This document shows positions 1-7,770 of a stretch of DNA of 59,712 nt, one piece after another. The DNA comes from UBA7374 sp965660635 (GTDB taxonomy: Bacteria; Verrucomicrobiota; Verrucomicrobiia; Opitutales; Coraliomargaritaceae): NCBI GenBank assembly GCA_965660635.1, contig CBFIAS010000005.1, positions 1 through 59,712 on the forward strand, in the 5' to 3' direction. Under the pieces are notes generated by a model. That model saw nothing but the letters and a program-made list of their open reading frames with translations. It ran no database searches and was not told where the DNA came from. The number at the start of each line of letters is the position of its first letter. Positions within the stretch are counted from its first letter, which is position 1. The position numbers and the translations under genes were made by a program.

Positions 1-112
1 TTTCGATAACGATAACGATTTCCGGGTCCATCCGGTCCATCCGTGGCTAAAACCCATTCCTGCAAGGTTTTCCGTGTCCCTGTTCGACGTTCGACGTTCC
101 TCCCATGCCTTT
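1..112. repeat. Intergenic short-word repeat mosaic at the window edge
   Basis: This stretch has no convincing gene. It opens with the hexamer run cgataacgataacgattt, continues with near repeats of 'tccatccgtgg', and ends with two copies of the unit gttcgacgttc (about 82-99). The same units recur, on either strand, near 0.65-0.87, 14.9-15.8, 37.7-37.9, 48.1-48.4 and 56.1-56.5 kb, so this looks like the end of a larger element that continues outside the window. Confidence 0.7.
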
Positions 113-122
113 AGCAAACGGA

Positions 123-413
123 TCAAAACTTCGGATCTCTGCGTGACCCATGGCGCAAGTGCAGGATTTCAATGGCGCCATTGTATTCCTGGTAAAAGAT
201 TCGATAGCCACGATAAAGCAACTCACGCACGGAGCCGTCCTTGGTTTTCTGGAACTCGCGGCAGGACTGCGGGAAGCTCCCAAGATGACGTGTGCTCTTG
301 AACAGCTCCATGCAGAACGAAACAGCCGCTGGCGGGTTGTCCTCTAGGATGAAGTTGCGGATCTGCCGCAAGTCCTCGATCGCCGGATCCGTCCAGATTA
401 CTTTGCGTTCCAT
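123..413 (-). CDS. ParE/RelE-family toxin of a type II toxin-antitoxin pair
   Basis: A 96-residue protein with the size and pattern of the ParE/RelE fold. It has an N-terminal WTDPAIEDLRQI segment (helix 1), a central S-V-R-E-L region, and the C-terminal strand pair YRIFYQEY and ILHLRHGSRR. Members of this family poison DNA gyrase (ParE) or cut mRNA at the ribosome (RelE); the sequence alone does not tell which. The start overlaps the 3' end of the upstream gene by 16 nt, as expected for an antitoxin-toxin operon with coupled translation. The gene looks intact. The neighbouring intergenic repeats and its accessory nature suggest horizontal acquisition, which is inference. Confidence 0.85.
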   Translation of the reverse strand: MERKVIWTDPAIEDLRQIRNFILEDNPPAAVSFCMELFKSTRHLGSFPQSCREFQKTKDGSVRELLYRGYRIFYQEYNGAIEILHLRHGSRRDPKF

Positions 414-607
414 GAGTTGAACAGATGCTCAACTTCGTCCTGAGTCCTGGTGCGGCCCTCGCGCGCGGCCTTCTGTCCTTCCTTTATCGATTCAAGGATT
501 TCAAGCTCTTCACGGATATCGTGAAGGCTCGTCGTTTCCGGCAAGGCTCTCAGGGTGCTCAATGCTAGCTGTTTATCATTCACGCTTCCAGCATCGATTG
601 ATTTCAT
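398..607 (-). CDS. Antitoxin partner of the ParE/RelE-like toxin
   Basis: A 69-residue acidic protein lying directly upstream of and overlapping the toxin gene. The middle (LPETTSLHDIREELEILESI, about residues 22-41) and the tail (EGRTRTQDEVEHLF) match the style of small helical antitoxins paired with ParE toxins, which repress their own operon and cap the toxin. The frame stays open upstream to 775, but that part is translated intergenic repeat ('cacagattcacgcgg' words), so the methionine at 607 is the better start. No clear Shine-Dalgarno sequence precedes it. The antitoxin role rests mainly on gene order. Confidence 0.75.
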   Translation of the reverse strand: MKSIDAGSVNDKQLALSTLRALPETTSLHDIREELEILESIKEGQKAAREGRTRTQDEVEHLFNSWNAK

Positions 608-869
608 GAAAAGCGCAACTGCGTTCTCATTGTGCGGGGCCTCCTCCCAGCGTCTCTGCGTCTTTGCGTGATTCTTTCCGTGTATCACACGGAGCCACGG
701 AGCCACTAGGATGGATAAAGATAGGCTATCCACAGATTCACGCGGATGAGCGCAGATCATAGCAATTTGGCCCACGAATAGGCACGAATCATTTTTTAAG
801 GTTTCCAGTTTCCAGTTTTCAGTTCGATGTTCGATGTTCGACGTTCGACGTTCCTCTGTTCGACGTTCT
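608..869. repeat. Intergenic repeat mosaic
   Basis: No gene is seen. The segment is built of word-like units: 'gtctctgcgtctttgcgtg', 'cacggagccacggagcc', 'ccacagattcacgcggatg', 'cccacgaataggcacgaatc', 'ggtttccagtttccagtttt' and a run of gttcgatgttcgacgttc (about 820-865). The same words appear in the other repeat fields of this window. Confidence 0.75.
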
Positions 870-1850
870 TCAGATCCCGGGCCGGAGGATGAGGACGCCT
901 TGGTGGGCTTCGGCGATCTCGCGCATGATGTTAGCGAAGCGTGTGTTGCCCTGCAGGCCGCCGATGAGGAAGGGGCCTTGAATCGTGGGGAATCCGATGG
1001 CGTTGATCGAGGCGGGGCGCTGGCCGGTTTTGGGGTCGCGGGGGTTGAGGCGGTCGAGCAGGTGAAGGAAGCCCTGGGTGTTGCCGCGGAAGTCGTCGCC
1101 GACGACGTAGATGCTCATGTGTCCGCCCGGCCCGACGGATTTTGCCAAGCCGCGGAAGACGCGTCGCAGGCCGGGCTCCGGGTCGCTGATGCTGAGGACG
1201 GGGTAGTTGCGCAGGCGTTGTAGGGCGTCGCGGCGCACGGAGGGGGTGTCGGGCAGCCAGGATCCGGCGGGCATGACATGGTTGCCGCTGGTGTCCATGA
1301 ACTGGATGCGCTGGACGGCGGGGAGGCTGTCGAGGATGGCGGACAATTGCTGGATGACGGCGCCGTGGATCTGCTGGGTGAACTGGTTGCGCATGCTGCC
1401 GGAGGTATCGACGACAAAGACGACATGGGTGGCATCGGAGGGGAGGCCGATGGGGGGCAGGTTCTCGTAGGGGAAGCTCTCAAGGAGACGTCGCGCCCGG
1501 GCGGCTTCGGCTTCGGCTTTGCTGAGGTTGGCGGAGCGGCTCTCCAGTTCCTGCTCAAGGCGTTCCTGTCGGGACTGGAGTTTCCCGATCTCCGCTTCGA
1601 CGGCTTGGATTTGCGCCTCGATGCGGTCGCTGTCCCGGGCAGCGTCGAGGGCGGCCCGGTTTTCATCGAGGGCGTCTTGGAGGGCTTTTAGGCGGGCCTG
1701 CAGGGCCTCGGGGTCGGGGCTGGGCGAGGAGGAGGCGGCCCGGCCGGTGCCGATGGTGAGCAGGAAGATAAGGAGGATGGCTCCGAAGCCGCAGCAGAGG
1801 CAGTCGAGGAAGGAGAGGCTGAAGACCTCGATGGAGCGGCGGCGGATCAT
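870..1850 (-). CDS. Membrane-anchored VWA protein with ExbD/TolR-like anchor (partner 1)
   Basis: A 326-residue protein. Residues about 10-35 form one membrane helix preceded by S-F-L-D16 and containing C-C-G-F-G-A; the position of Asp16 at the membrane entry resembles the functional Asp of ExbD/TolR. Residues about 45-122 are a Glu/Arg/Ala-rich coiled coil. A VWA domain follows, with an intact metal site motif DTSGS at 148-152, and further conserved Asp in VVGDDF. The start is taken at 1850 because ATGA there overlaps the stop of the upstream VWA gene; the long upstream open frame is only a shadow of that gene. It is the last gene of a three-gene operon with an ExbB-like channel. The envelope function is unknown. 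Confidence 0.85.
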   Translation of the reverse strand: MIRRRSIEVFSLSFLDCLCCGFGAILLIFLLTIGTGRAASSSPSPDPEALQARLKALQDALDENRAALDAARDSDRIEAQIQAVEAEIGKLQSRQERLEQELESRSANLSKAEAEAARARRLLESFPYENLPPIGLPSDATHVVFVVDTSGSMRNQFTQQIHGAVIQQLSAILDSLPAVQRIQFMDTSGNHVMPAGSWLPDTPSVRRDALQRLRNYPVLSISDPEPGLRRVFRGLAKSVGPGGHMSIYVVGDDFRGNTQGFLHLLDRLNPRDPKTGQRPASINAIGFPTIQGPFLIGGLQGNTRFANIMREIAEAHQGVLILRPGI

Positions 1851-2866
1851 GGCTTTTTTGCGGCGGGCCAACCGTCGTCGGGGACGAGTGTGATGCCGCC
1901 GGAGCGGGTGCTGAGTTTCCAGTAGAGACCGGCGGCGGAGGGGTCGCCTTCGAAGGGGAAGAGGAGTGTGTTGACGGGGAAGGAAAGGGGCATGGCCAGG
2001 GCGAGATTGAAGAGGGAGACGCGGTCTTTTTCGGAGAGGAGGCCGCCGGTGGCCGGGGCGGTGGGGAGACCGTCGGTGATGATGAGTAGGCTGGAGGGGC
2101 GCTGGGGCAGTCCGTTGACCGCGCGCAGGCCCTGGTAGAGGTCGGCTCCGCCAGAGGCCTCGAGGGAGTCGAGGCGGTCGAGGGTGTCGAGGAGGGCCTG
2201 GTTGTCGTAGGGGTCGATGTAGGGTTGCGCGCTGGTCCCGGAGAGGGGCGCGGCGGACTGGTTCATATGCAGGAGGGCGACTTGCGTGCCGCGGGGCAGG
2301 GCGGCGAGGATGGCGCGGACGGCGGCTTTGGCGCGTTTCCATTTTCCGGACTTGTCGCCCTTGCCGGACCGGAGGATTTCGACGGCCTCGCTGGCCTCGC
2401 CGGCCAGCATGCTCCCGGAGTTCTCCAGGAGGATGACCGCGCGGGGGCCGTCCAGATGGAGGCCGCTGAGGTATTTCTTGTCGGCTGAGGGGCGGTCGAG
2501 GGAGCCGGGGTCCTGCTTTTCCGGCTGATCGGTCTGGATGGCCTTGAGGGCGGCCTCCTTTTCCGCGATGGAGGCGGCCAGTTCTTCGGATTCCTGCTCC
2601 AGTTCCTTGAGGGTCCCGGAGTCGGCTTTTGCCTGAGGGTCGATCTGGGAGAGGGCTGCCTCCAGGGATTTGTTTTCCGCTGCTGCTGCGTCAATCGCGG
2701 CCTGCAGCGTCGCGGCGGCCTGGCTGGCCTGCTCGACGGCTTCGGTCGTGCTGTCGATCTGCTTCTTGGCGGTGAGGATAAAGAGGAGCAGGACAGCGCC
2801 GAAGCCGCAGCAGATGCAGTCCATGAAGGAGAGTGCGGAGCTTTGTGGTTCGCGTCGCCTGGCCAT
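1847..2866 (-). CDS. Membrane-anchored VWA protein with degenerate metal site (partner 2)
   Basis: A 339-residue paralogue of the downstream gene with the same plan: anchor SFMD16CICCGFGAVLLLF, an Ala/Glu-rich coiled coil (about 38-112), then a VWA domain. The metal-binding motif sits at exactly the same residue numbers (148-152) but reads ENSGS, so the first Asp is replaced by Glu. Later VWA signatures are present (LLIITDGLPTAP). The stop overlaps the next gene by 4 nt (ATGA), and the ExbB-like gene lies 42 nt upstream. The two VWA proteins probably form a hetero-oligomer; that is inference from pairing and equal spacing. Confidence 0.85.
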   Translation of the reverse strand: MARRREPQSSALSFMDCICCGFGAVLLLFILTAKKQIDSTTEAVEQASQAAATLQAAIDAAAAENKSLEAALSQIDPQAKADSGTLKELEQESEELAASIAEKEAALKAIQTDQPEKQDPGSLDRPSADKKYLSGLHLDGPRAVILLENSGSMLAGEASEAVEILRSGKGDKSGKWKRAKAAVRAILAALPRGTQVALLHMNQSAAPLSGTSAQPYIDPYDNQALLDTLDRLDSLEASGGADLYQGLRAVNGLPQRPSSLLIITDGLPTAPATGGLLSEKDRVSLFNLALAMPLSFPVNTLLFPFEGDPSAAGLYWKLSTRSGGITLVPDDGWPAAKKP

Positions 2867-2908
2867 GTCGGATACGGGGTTCGCGCCGGGTTTCCTCGTC
2901 GCGGCGCC

Positions 2909-3808
2909 TTATTCGCTGTGGTTTGCCGCTTTTGCGGGGGCGGGGCTGGGGGATTTTCCGCGCTCGTAGAGCTTGTCGATAATCTGCTCGCGGCAATAGG
3001 TCTGCAAGCGGAGGATGAGGCCTTCCTGGTTGCTCTGCAGGAGATGGATGAGAAGCATGAGGAAGATGCTGATGAAGAGGGCGACGAGGGTGGAGTTGAA
3101 AGCCACGCCGAGGGCGGTGGTCACGCCGGAGATGTCTCCTTCGAGGGCCTCGTCAGCCCGGCGCAGGGCGACGCCGATGCCGCGGACGGTGCCGATGAAG
3201 CCGATGGACGGGATGGCCCAGACGAGGTAGCGGAGCATGGAAAGCTCGCTCTCCTGCTGTTCGGCGGCGACTTCGAGCCGGCCCATCATGGTGTCTGTGG
3301 CCTCGGGGACGTTGCCCGTCATGTGGTAGCGCTCGAGGCCGCGGGCTACGACATAGGGCAGGATGCTGTTCTTCTGCCCGTCTTCCTGGCTCTTCGCGTC
3401 AGCCGTCTGGTAGAGGGCCCCGGCGCGCTGGCGGTCGATGCTGGTGCCGCCCTCGAGCAGGTTGATTTCCGGCACGGCCTCCGGGTCAGCCGGATCGGGG
3501 GCGTAGCGCTCCATGATGCGCATCTCCGAGTTTAGCTCGAAGTACTTGTAGGTGATGATCATGAGGCCCCAGAGGAGGAGGGAGAAGCAGATCTGCTGCT
3601 CGTAGTCCTTGAGGATGATGAAGAGGCTGGCGCCGGCGCCGCTGCCGGCCTCCAGTCCGATCTGGCTGGCCAGGGCGGCTTTTTCGGCGCCGGGCCGGAT
3701 GATGAAGCCGTAGATGCTGGCGACAAAGACAAAGGATGCGACGAGGCCGAGGCTGAAGACCAGCCCCTTGACAGTGAAGAGGCCGCGTTCCGGGTTTCGT
3801 AGGCTCAT
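2909..3808 (-). CDS. MotA/TolQ/ExbB-family proton channel protein
   Basis: A 299-residue inner-membrane protein. Hydrophobic helices lie at about 15-36 and 72-88, and the MotA/TolQ/ExbB core is at about 190-260 (AIPSIGFIGTVRGIG, then TALGVAFNSTLVALFISIFL), which in the family forms the proton path with an ExbD/TolR/MotB partner. No separate ExbD gene is present; the two downstream VWA proteins carry an ExbD-like anchor instead. The methionine at 3808 (MSLRNPERG) is preferred; an alternative start at 3859 adds 17 residues without a recognisable domain. First gene of the operon, divergent from the lipoprotein at 3937. Confidence 0.88.
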   Translation of the reverse strand: MSLRNPERGLFTVKGLVFSLGLVASFVFVASIYGFIIRPGAEKAALASQIGLEAGSGAGASLFIILKDYEQQICFSLLLWGLMIITYKYFELNSEMRIMERYAPDPADPEAVPEINLLEGGTSIDRQRAGALYQTADAKSQEDGQKNSILPYVVARGLERYHMTGNVPEATDTMMGRLEVAAEQQESELSMLRYLVWAIPSIGFIGTVRGIGVALRRADEALEGDISGVTTALGVAFNSTLVALFISIFLMLLIHLLQSNQEGLILRLQTYCREQIIDKLYERGKSPSPAPAKAANHSE

Positions 3809-3899
3809 GGCGGATTGGGTTGGAACAATATGGTTTACGCCTAGCCCTGCGGTCTGCACCCTCCTGGCAGAGGAAAACCAGAGTCCGCATTCTGAGGCA

Positions 3900-3927
3900 T
3901 TGCTTTTTAACGATTTAGTCCTATAAA
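3900..3927 (+). promoter_or_regulatory. Candidate sigma70-type promoter for the lipoprotein gene
   Basis: TTGCTT (3900-3905) and TATAAA (3922-3927) are separated by 16 nt. A start site about 7 nt after the -10 box would fall within 3 nt of the ATG at 3937, so the message could be leaderless. Seen by eye only. Confidence 0.4.
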
Positions 3928-3936
3928 CCTACTACC

Positions 3937-4497
3937 ATGAAAGCCAGCTTATTCGTGTTTCTATCAGCTTGTGTGCTGCTCTTCAGCGGCTGTTCAACCA
4001 CCGGTGGCAGCGGCCAGCAAATCGGAGTGGTGACGGGTGCCATACTCGGGGGCATCGCAGGGGCTGCCCTGGGTGACGGTGACGACATCAACATTGCTGC
4101 CGGTGCCGTGCTGGGCGGCGTGCTCGGCGGCATGGCCGGCGGGCAGTACGACAAGCGCCGGGAGGAGCTAGAGGCGGCCGAGGCGCAGCGCCAGTACGAA
4201 TACCAGCAGGAGGTGGAAGCCCAGCAAAAGCTGGAGGCAGAAATCGAAGCACTGGAGCAGGAGAAGGTGAAGGAGGCGCTGGCACGCTCGACCACGGAGT
4301 CGGATGTCCGCGCCGCCGAGGCGGAAGCGGCCCGGGTAGAGAAGCAACTGGCGGCGAAGAAGAAGGCCTACGAGGAGTCGATCCAGCGGGCCGAGCGCAT
4401 CCAGGAGGCACAGGAACGCATCGCCCAGGCCCAGCGTGAACTGGAGGCGCTGGAAGCGAAGGAAAACGCCGGCAACCCGGGCACGGCGGCCCAGTAG
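3937..4497 (+). CDS. Glycine-zipper lipoprotein with coiled-coil tail
   Basis: A 186-residue protein. It starts with a lipoprotein signal (hydrophobic stretch ending L-F-S-G-Cys19), so it should be lipid-anchored in the envelope. Residues about 30-70 are rich in spaced glycines (GAILGGIAGAALGDG and GAVLGGVLGGMAGG), a glycine-zipper pattern seen in membrane-inserting outer-membrane lipoproteins. The rest (about 75-175) is a highly charged Glu/Ala/Gln coiled coil. The specific function is not recognised. It is transcribed divergently from the ExbB/VWA operon, so a role in the same envelope process is possible but not shown. Confidence 0.8.
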   Translation: MKASLFVFLSACVLLFSGCSTTGGSGQQIGVVTGAILGGIAGAALGDGDDINIAAGAVLGGVLGGMAGGQYDKRREELEAAEAQRQYEYQQEVEAQQKLEAEIEALEQEKVKEALARSTTESDVRAAEAEAARVEKQLAAKKKAYEESIQRAERIQEAQERIAQAQRELEALEAKENAGNPGTAAQ

Positions 4498-4538
4498 CGG
4501 CCGGGCCGGTAGTTTGCCCGGATCCATCGCAGATCGTA

Positions 4539-5618
4539 ATGGACACCCTGGACGGCTTGACGTTTGCCGGGCTGCGCTCCCGGTTGTCGCGTGCCGGAGT
4601 CAATCCGGTGCATGCCAAGCCGCTTTTTAATTTGCTGCATCGACAGCTTGTGGCCGGAGACCTGGCTAGCGAGGATACCCTGCCGCCGCCGGTGCGCCGC
4701 TGGCTGGCGTCTGGCAGCTCAACTGCTTGTTCTATTGCGGAACAATCCGCAGAGACCCCGAGCGCGGATGGCTACACGCGCAAGTATCTCCTGCGCCTGC
4801 GGGACGGCAGCGAGGTGGAATCCGTCCTGATGGGCTTTCCCGGCCGGTTCACCGCTTGCCTGAGCAGCCAGGTGGGTTGCGCCATGGGCTGCGTGTTCTG
4901 CGCGACCGGGCAGATGGGTTTTTCGCGGCATCTTGCCGCGGGGGAGATTGTGGCGCAGGCCCGGCATGTGGCCCGGCGGCTCCGGGATTCGCACGGGGAG
5001 TCGATCCGGAACATCGTGATGATGGGGATGGGGGAGCCGCTGCACAATTTCGATCCGTTGATGGATGCCCTGGAAATACTCACCGACACGCGGGGGCTGA
5101 ATATCGGCCCGGCACGGGTGGCGGTCAGTACGGTGGGTCATGTGCCGGGGATCCGGAAGCTGGCCCGGCATCCGGCGCGTTATTCCCTGGCGGTGAGCCT
5201 GCACGGGGCGAGCGACGCGGAGCGTGGCGCGCTGGTGCCGGTGAACCAGCGCTGGCCGCTGGCGGAACTGCTGGATGCCTGCCGCGAGTACTCGGTGTTG
5301 AAGCGGGCGCGGGTGTTTTTCGCCTGGACCTTGATCGAGGGGCAGAACGACAGCGATGACCACGCGCACCGCTTGTCGGGGCTTCTGCGGGGCATGGACG
5401 CGCATGTGAACCTGATCCCGCTGAATCCGACGGAGGACTTCGGGGGGCGTCCGCCGGAAGAAGACCGGGTGCGGGCCTTCCAGCAGATCGTGCAGGAGGC
5501 GGGGCTGCCCTGCACTGTGCGGCAACGGCGGGGAATCGACGTGGCCGCGGGCTGCGGCCAGTTGAAATCCGTCCGGGTGCGCTCCGGCCAAAGCCGGAAC
5601 GCATCCTGCGCAAACTAG
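4539..5618 (+). CDS. rlmN: Dual-specificity 23S rRNA (A2503)/tRNA (A37) C2-methyltransferase RlmN
   Basis: A 359-residue radical-SAM enzyme that methylates C2 of A2503 in 23S rRNA and A37 in some tRNAs. The iron-sulfur cluster motif CxxxCxxC is Cys114-Cys118-Cys121 (GCAMGCVFCATG). The methyl-carrying Cys should be Cys339 in the C-terminal IDVAAGCGQL, the usual RlmN position. Other family marks are NIVMMGMGEPLHNFD and SLHGASDAER. Length matches the family (about 350-380). It converges on eno, and the two stop codons share the palindrome CTAG (5615-5618), leaving no room for a terminator between them. Confidence 0.95.
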   Translation: MDTLDGLTFAGLRSRLSRAGVNPVHAKPLFNLLHRQLVAGDLASEDTLPPPVRRWLASGSSTACSIAEQSAETPSADGYTRKYLLRLRDGSEVESVLMGFPGRFTACLSSQVGCAMGCVFCATGQMGFSRHLAAGEIVAQARHVARRLRDSHGESIRNIVMMGMGEPLHNFDPLMDALEILTDTRGLNIGPARVAVSTVGHVPGIRKLARHPARYSLAVSLHGASDAERGALVPVNQRWPLAELLDACREYSVLKRARVFFAWTLIEGQNDSDDHAHRLSGLLRGMDAHVNLIPLNPTEDFGGRPPEEDRVRAFQQIVQEAGLPCTVRQRRGIDVAAGCGQLKSVRVRSGQSRNASCAN

Positions 5619-6934
5619 ACCTTCATCTTGCCGCCGTAGATGGCGTCCTCGCCGAGTTCCTCCTCGATGCGGAGGAGCTGGTTGTACTTGGCGATGCGGT
5701 CGGAGCGGCTGAGTGAGCCGGTCTTGATCTGTCCGCAGTTGGTGGCCACCGCGATGTCGGCGATGGTGGAGTCCTCGGTCTCTCCGGAGCGGTGGGAGAG
5801 GACGGAGGTGTAGCCGGCTTCCTTGGCCATCTCGACGGCGTCGAGCGTCTCTGTGAGGGAGCCGATCTGGTTGACCTTGACGAGGATGGAGTTGGCCGTG
5901 CCGGTATCGATGCCCTTCTTGAGGAACTTGGTGTTCGTTACAAAGAGATCGTCGCCCACCAGCTGGGTCGTGTCGCCGATGGCGTCGGTCAGTTTCTTCC
6001 AGCCGTCCCAATCGTTCTCGTCGCAGCCGTCCTCGATGGAAATGATGGGGTACTTCTTCTGGAGATCCTGGTAGAACTCGACCATCTGCTTGGAGGAGCG
6101 CTTGGAGCCGTCGGACTTCTTGAAGACGTATTTCTTCTTTTCCGCGTCGTAGAACTCGGAGGAGGCCACGTCAAGGGCGAGGAAGATGTCCTTGCCGAGC
6201 TTGTAACCGGCCTTCTTGACTGCTTCTGCGATGACTTCGAGGGCGGCCTCGTTGGACTCGAGGACGGGAGCGAAACCGCCTTCGTCGCCCACTGCGGTGG
6301 ATAGGCCCTTGCCCTTGAGGACGGATTTGAGGGCGTGGAAGATCTCGCAGCCCATGCGGAGCGACTCGCGGAAGGTTTCCGCGCCCTTGGGCATGATCAT
6401 GAATTCCTGGATGTCGATCGGCGCGTCGGAGTGGGCGCCACCGTTCATGATGTTCATCATGGGCACGGGGAGTACTTTTGCATTGGTGCCGCCGATGTAC
6501 TTGTAGAGGGGCAGGTTGAGGGCAGCTGCGGCGGCCTTGGCGGTGGCGAGGGAGACACCGAGGATGGCGTTGGCGCCGAGGTTCTTCTTCGTCGCGGTGC
6601 CGTCGAGATCGAACATCGTCTGGTCGACTGCGGTCTGGTCGCAGGCATCGAGTCCGACCAGTTCCGGGGCGATGATGGTATCGACGTTTTCCACGGCCTT
6701 GAGGACGCCCTTGCCGAGGTAGCGTTTCTTCGCGTTGGTGCCCTTGGGGAACTTGTTGGCGGCGAGGGTGCCGTCGCGCAGTTCCACGGCCTCGTTGACG
6801 CCGGTCGATGCGCCGGATGGAACCGCGGCGCGGCCGATGACTCCAGAGTCGAGTTCGACGTCGACTTCAACAGTTGGATTACCCCGGGAGTCAATGATTT
6901 CGCGGGCGCGGATGTCGGTGATATAGGTGCTCAT
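5615..6934 (-). CDS. eno: Enolase
   Basis: A 439-residue phosphopyruvate hydratase converting 2-phosphoglycerate to phosphoenolpyruvate in the cytoplasm. Signatures in order: REIIDSRGNPTVEVDV at the N terminus, SGASTGVNEAVELRDG (substrate loop), VGDEGGFAP, ISIEDGCDENDWDGW (Mg-binding Asp/Glu), and SHRSGETEDSTIADIAVA near the C terminus. Full length for the family. Its product feeds the PPDK encoded at 38-41 kb. It ends tail-to-tail with rlmN, sharing a 4-nt overlap. Confidence 0.97.
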   Translation of the reverse strand: MSTYITDIRAREIIDSRGNPTVEVDVELDSGVIGRAAVPSGASTGVNEAVELRDGTLAANKFPKGTNAKKRYLGKGVLKAVENVDTIIAPELVGLDACDQTAVDQTMFDLDGTATKKNLGANAILGVSLATAKAAAAALNLPLYKYIGGTNAKVLPVPMMNIMNGGAHSDAPIDIQEFMIMPKGAETFRESLRMGCEIFHALKSVLKGKGLSTAVGDEGGFAPVLESNEAALEVIAEAVKKAGYKLGKDIFLALDVASSEFYDAEKKKYVFKKSDGSKRSSKQMVEFYQDLQKKYPIISIEDGCDENDWDGWKKLTDAIGDTTQLVGDDLFVTNTKFLKKGIDTGTANSILVKVNQIGSLTETLDAVEMAKEAGYTSVLSHRSGETEDSTIADIAVATNCGQIKTGSLSRSDRIAKYNQLLRIEEELGEDAIYGGKMKV

Positions 6935-7031
6935 GGTTGGTTTTCAGGAAGGTGTTCTGTGTAGTGGAAAATAAACAGCGGTTGCCTGTTTGGATTGAGG
7001 AAGTGGTTTTCTGACGGCTCTGGAGGGGCTG

Positions 7032-7736
7032 TCAACGCCCGGAGTCGTCGGCAGGTGCGATTTGCCGGTAGGTGTCGATCCTGCGCTGCCATTGGCCGCT
7101 TTGGTCTAGCGTGGCAATGCGTTCGGCAAAGCTCCGGAAGGAGGTAAGGTCGCCAGCGGCATAGGCATGGACAGCAAGGTGGTAAGCGGCTTCGGCGAGG
7201 ATGGCGGAGGGCAGGGCGGTATCGGCATAGATCGCATTGAGAAGGGCGATGCCGGCCTCGGGGTCGCCGCCGCGATAACGGGCAAAGGCCTGCCCGAGCC
7301 GGGCGCGTCCGGCGAGGATGTTGTCGCTGAGGCCTTCCAGCGCGAGGGTGTAGAACTCGTCAGCCTCGGCGTGGTTGTCTTGGGAGTAGGCCTCATCTGC
7401 CAGGGTGAGGGCGGCCAGGCCGCCCAGTGCGTCGCCGGAATTGTCGCGGGCGAAGGCGTCGAGGCTGCCTTCGGCGGCGGCTTCCGCGTAGGCGGCTTGC
7501 TGCTTGGACTGAATGCCGGAGGCGTACATCCGCATGCCGTTGATCCCGACGAGGACGAGGACGAGTACGGCGACGCAACCGGCGATGAAGGTCTTGTTCT
7601 CCATCCAGTAGAGAGAGATCTTGTCTTCAATGGAAAGCTCGGCGGATTCTTCCGTGTCGATCAAGTGGCGGTCGTCCGCAGTGTTGTTGCCGGGAGTGTC
7701 CGTGTTCTGGTTTTTCTTTTTGCTGGGGCGGTACAT
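7032..7736 (-). CDS. Single-pass membrane protein with YfgM/TPR-like periplasmic region
   Basis: A 234-residue protein with a polar N terminus (about 1-48, including LSIEDKISLYWMENK), one membrane helix (about 50-67) and an Ala-rich helical repeat region (about 75-230) like the TPR-like domain of YfgM, an ancillary SecYEG-associated protein. The helix plus SLYWMENKTFIAG arrangement supports that family, but similarity is modest. Start chosen at 7736 (MYRPSKKKN); the open frame continues to 7946 only through the end of purU. It lies 34 nt downstream of purU on the same strand. Confidence 0.7.
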   Translation of the reverse strand: MYRPSKKKNQNTDTPGNNTADDRHLIDTEESAELSIEDKISLYWMENKTFIAGCVAVLVLVLVGINGMRMYASGIQSKQQAAYAEAAAEGSLDAFARDNSGDALGGLAALTLADEAYSQDNHAEADEFYTLALEGLSDNILAGRARLGQAFARYRGGDPEAGIALLNAIYADTALPSAILAEAAYHLAVHAYAAGDLTSFRSFAERIATLDQSGQWQRRIDTYRQIAPADDSGR

Positions 7737-7770
7737 GACGTGTTGTGGTGTTTCAGTGCAGGAGGATCGG

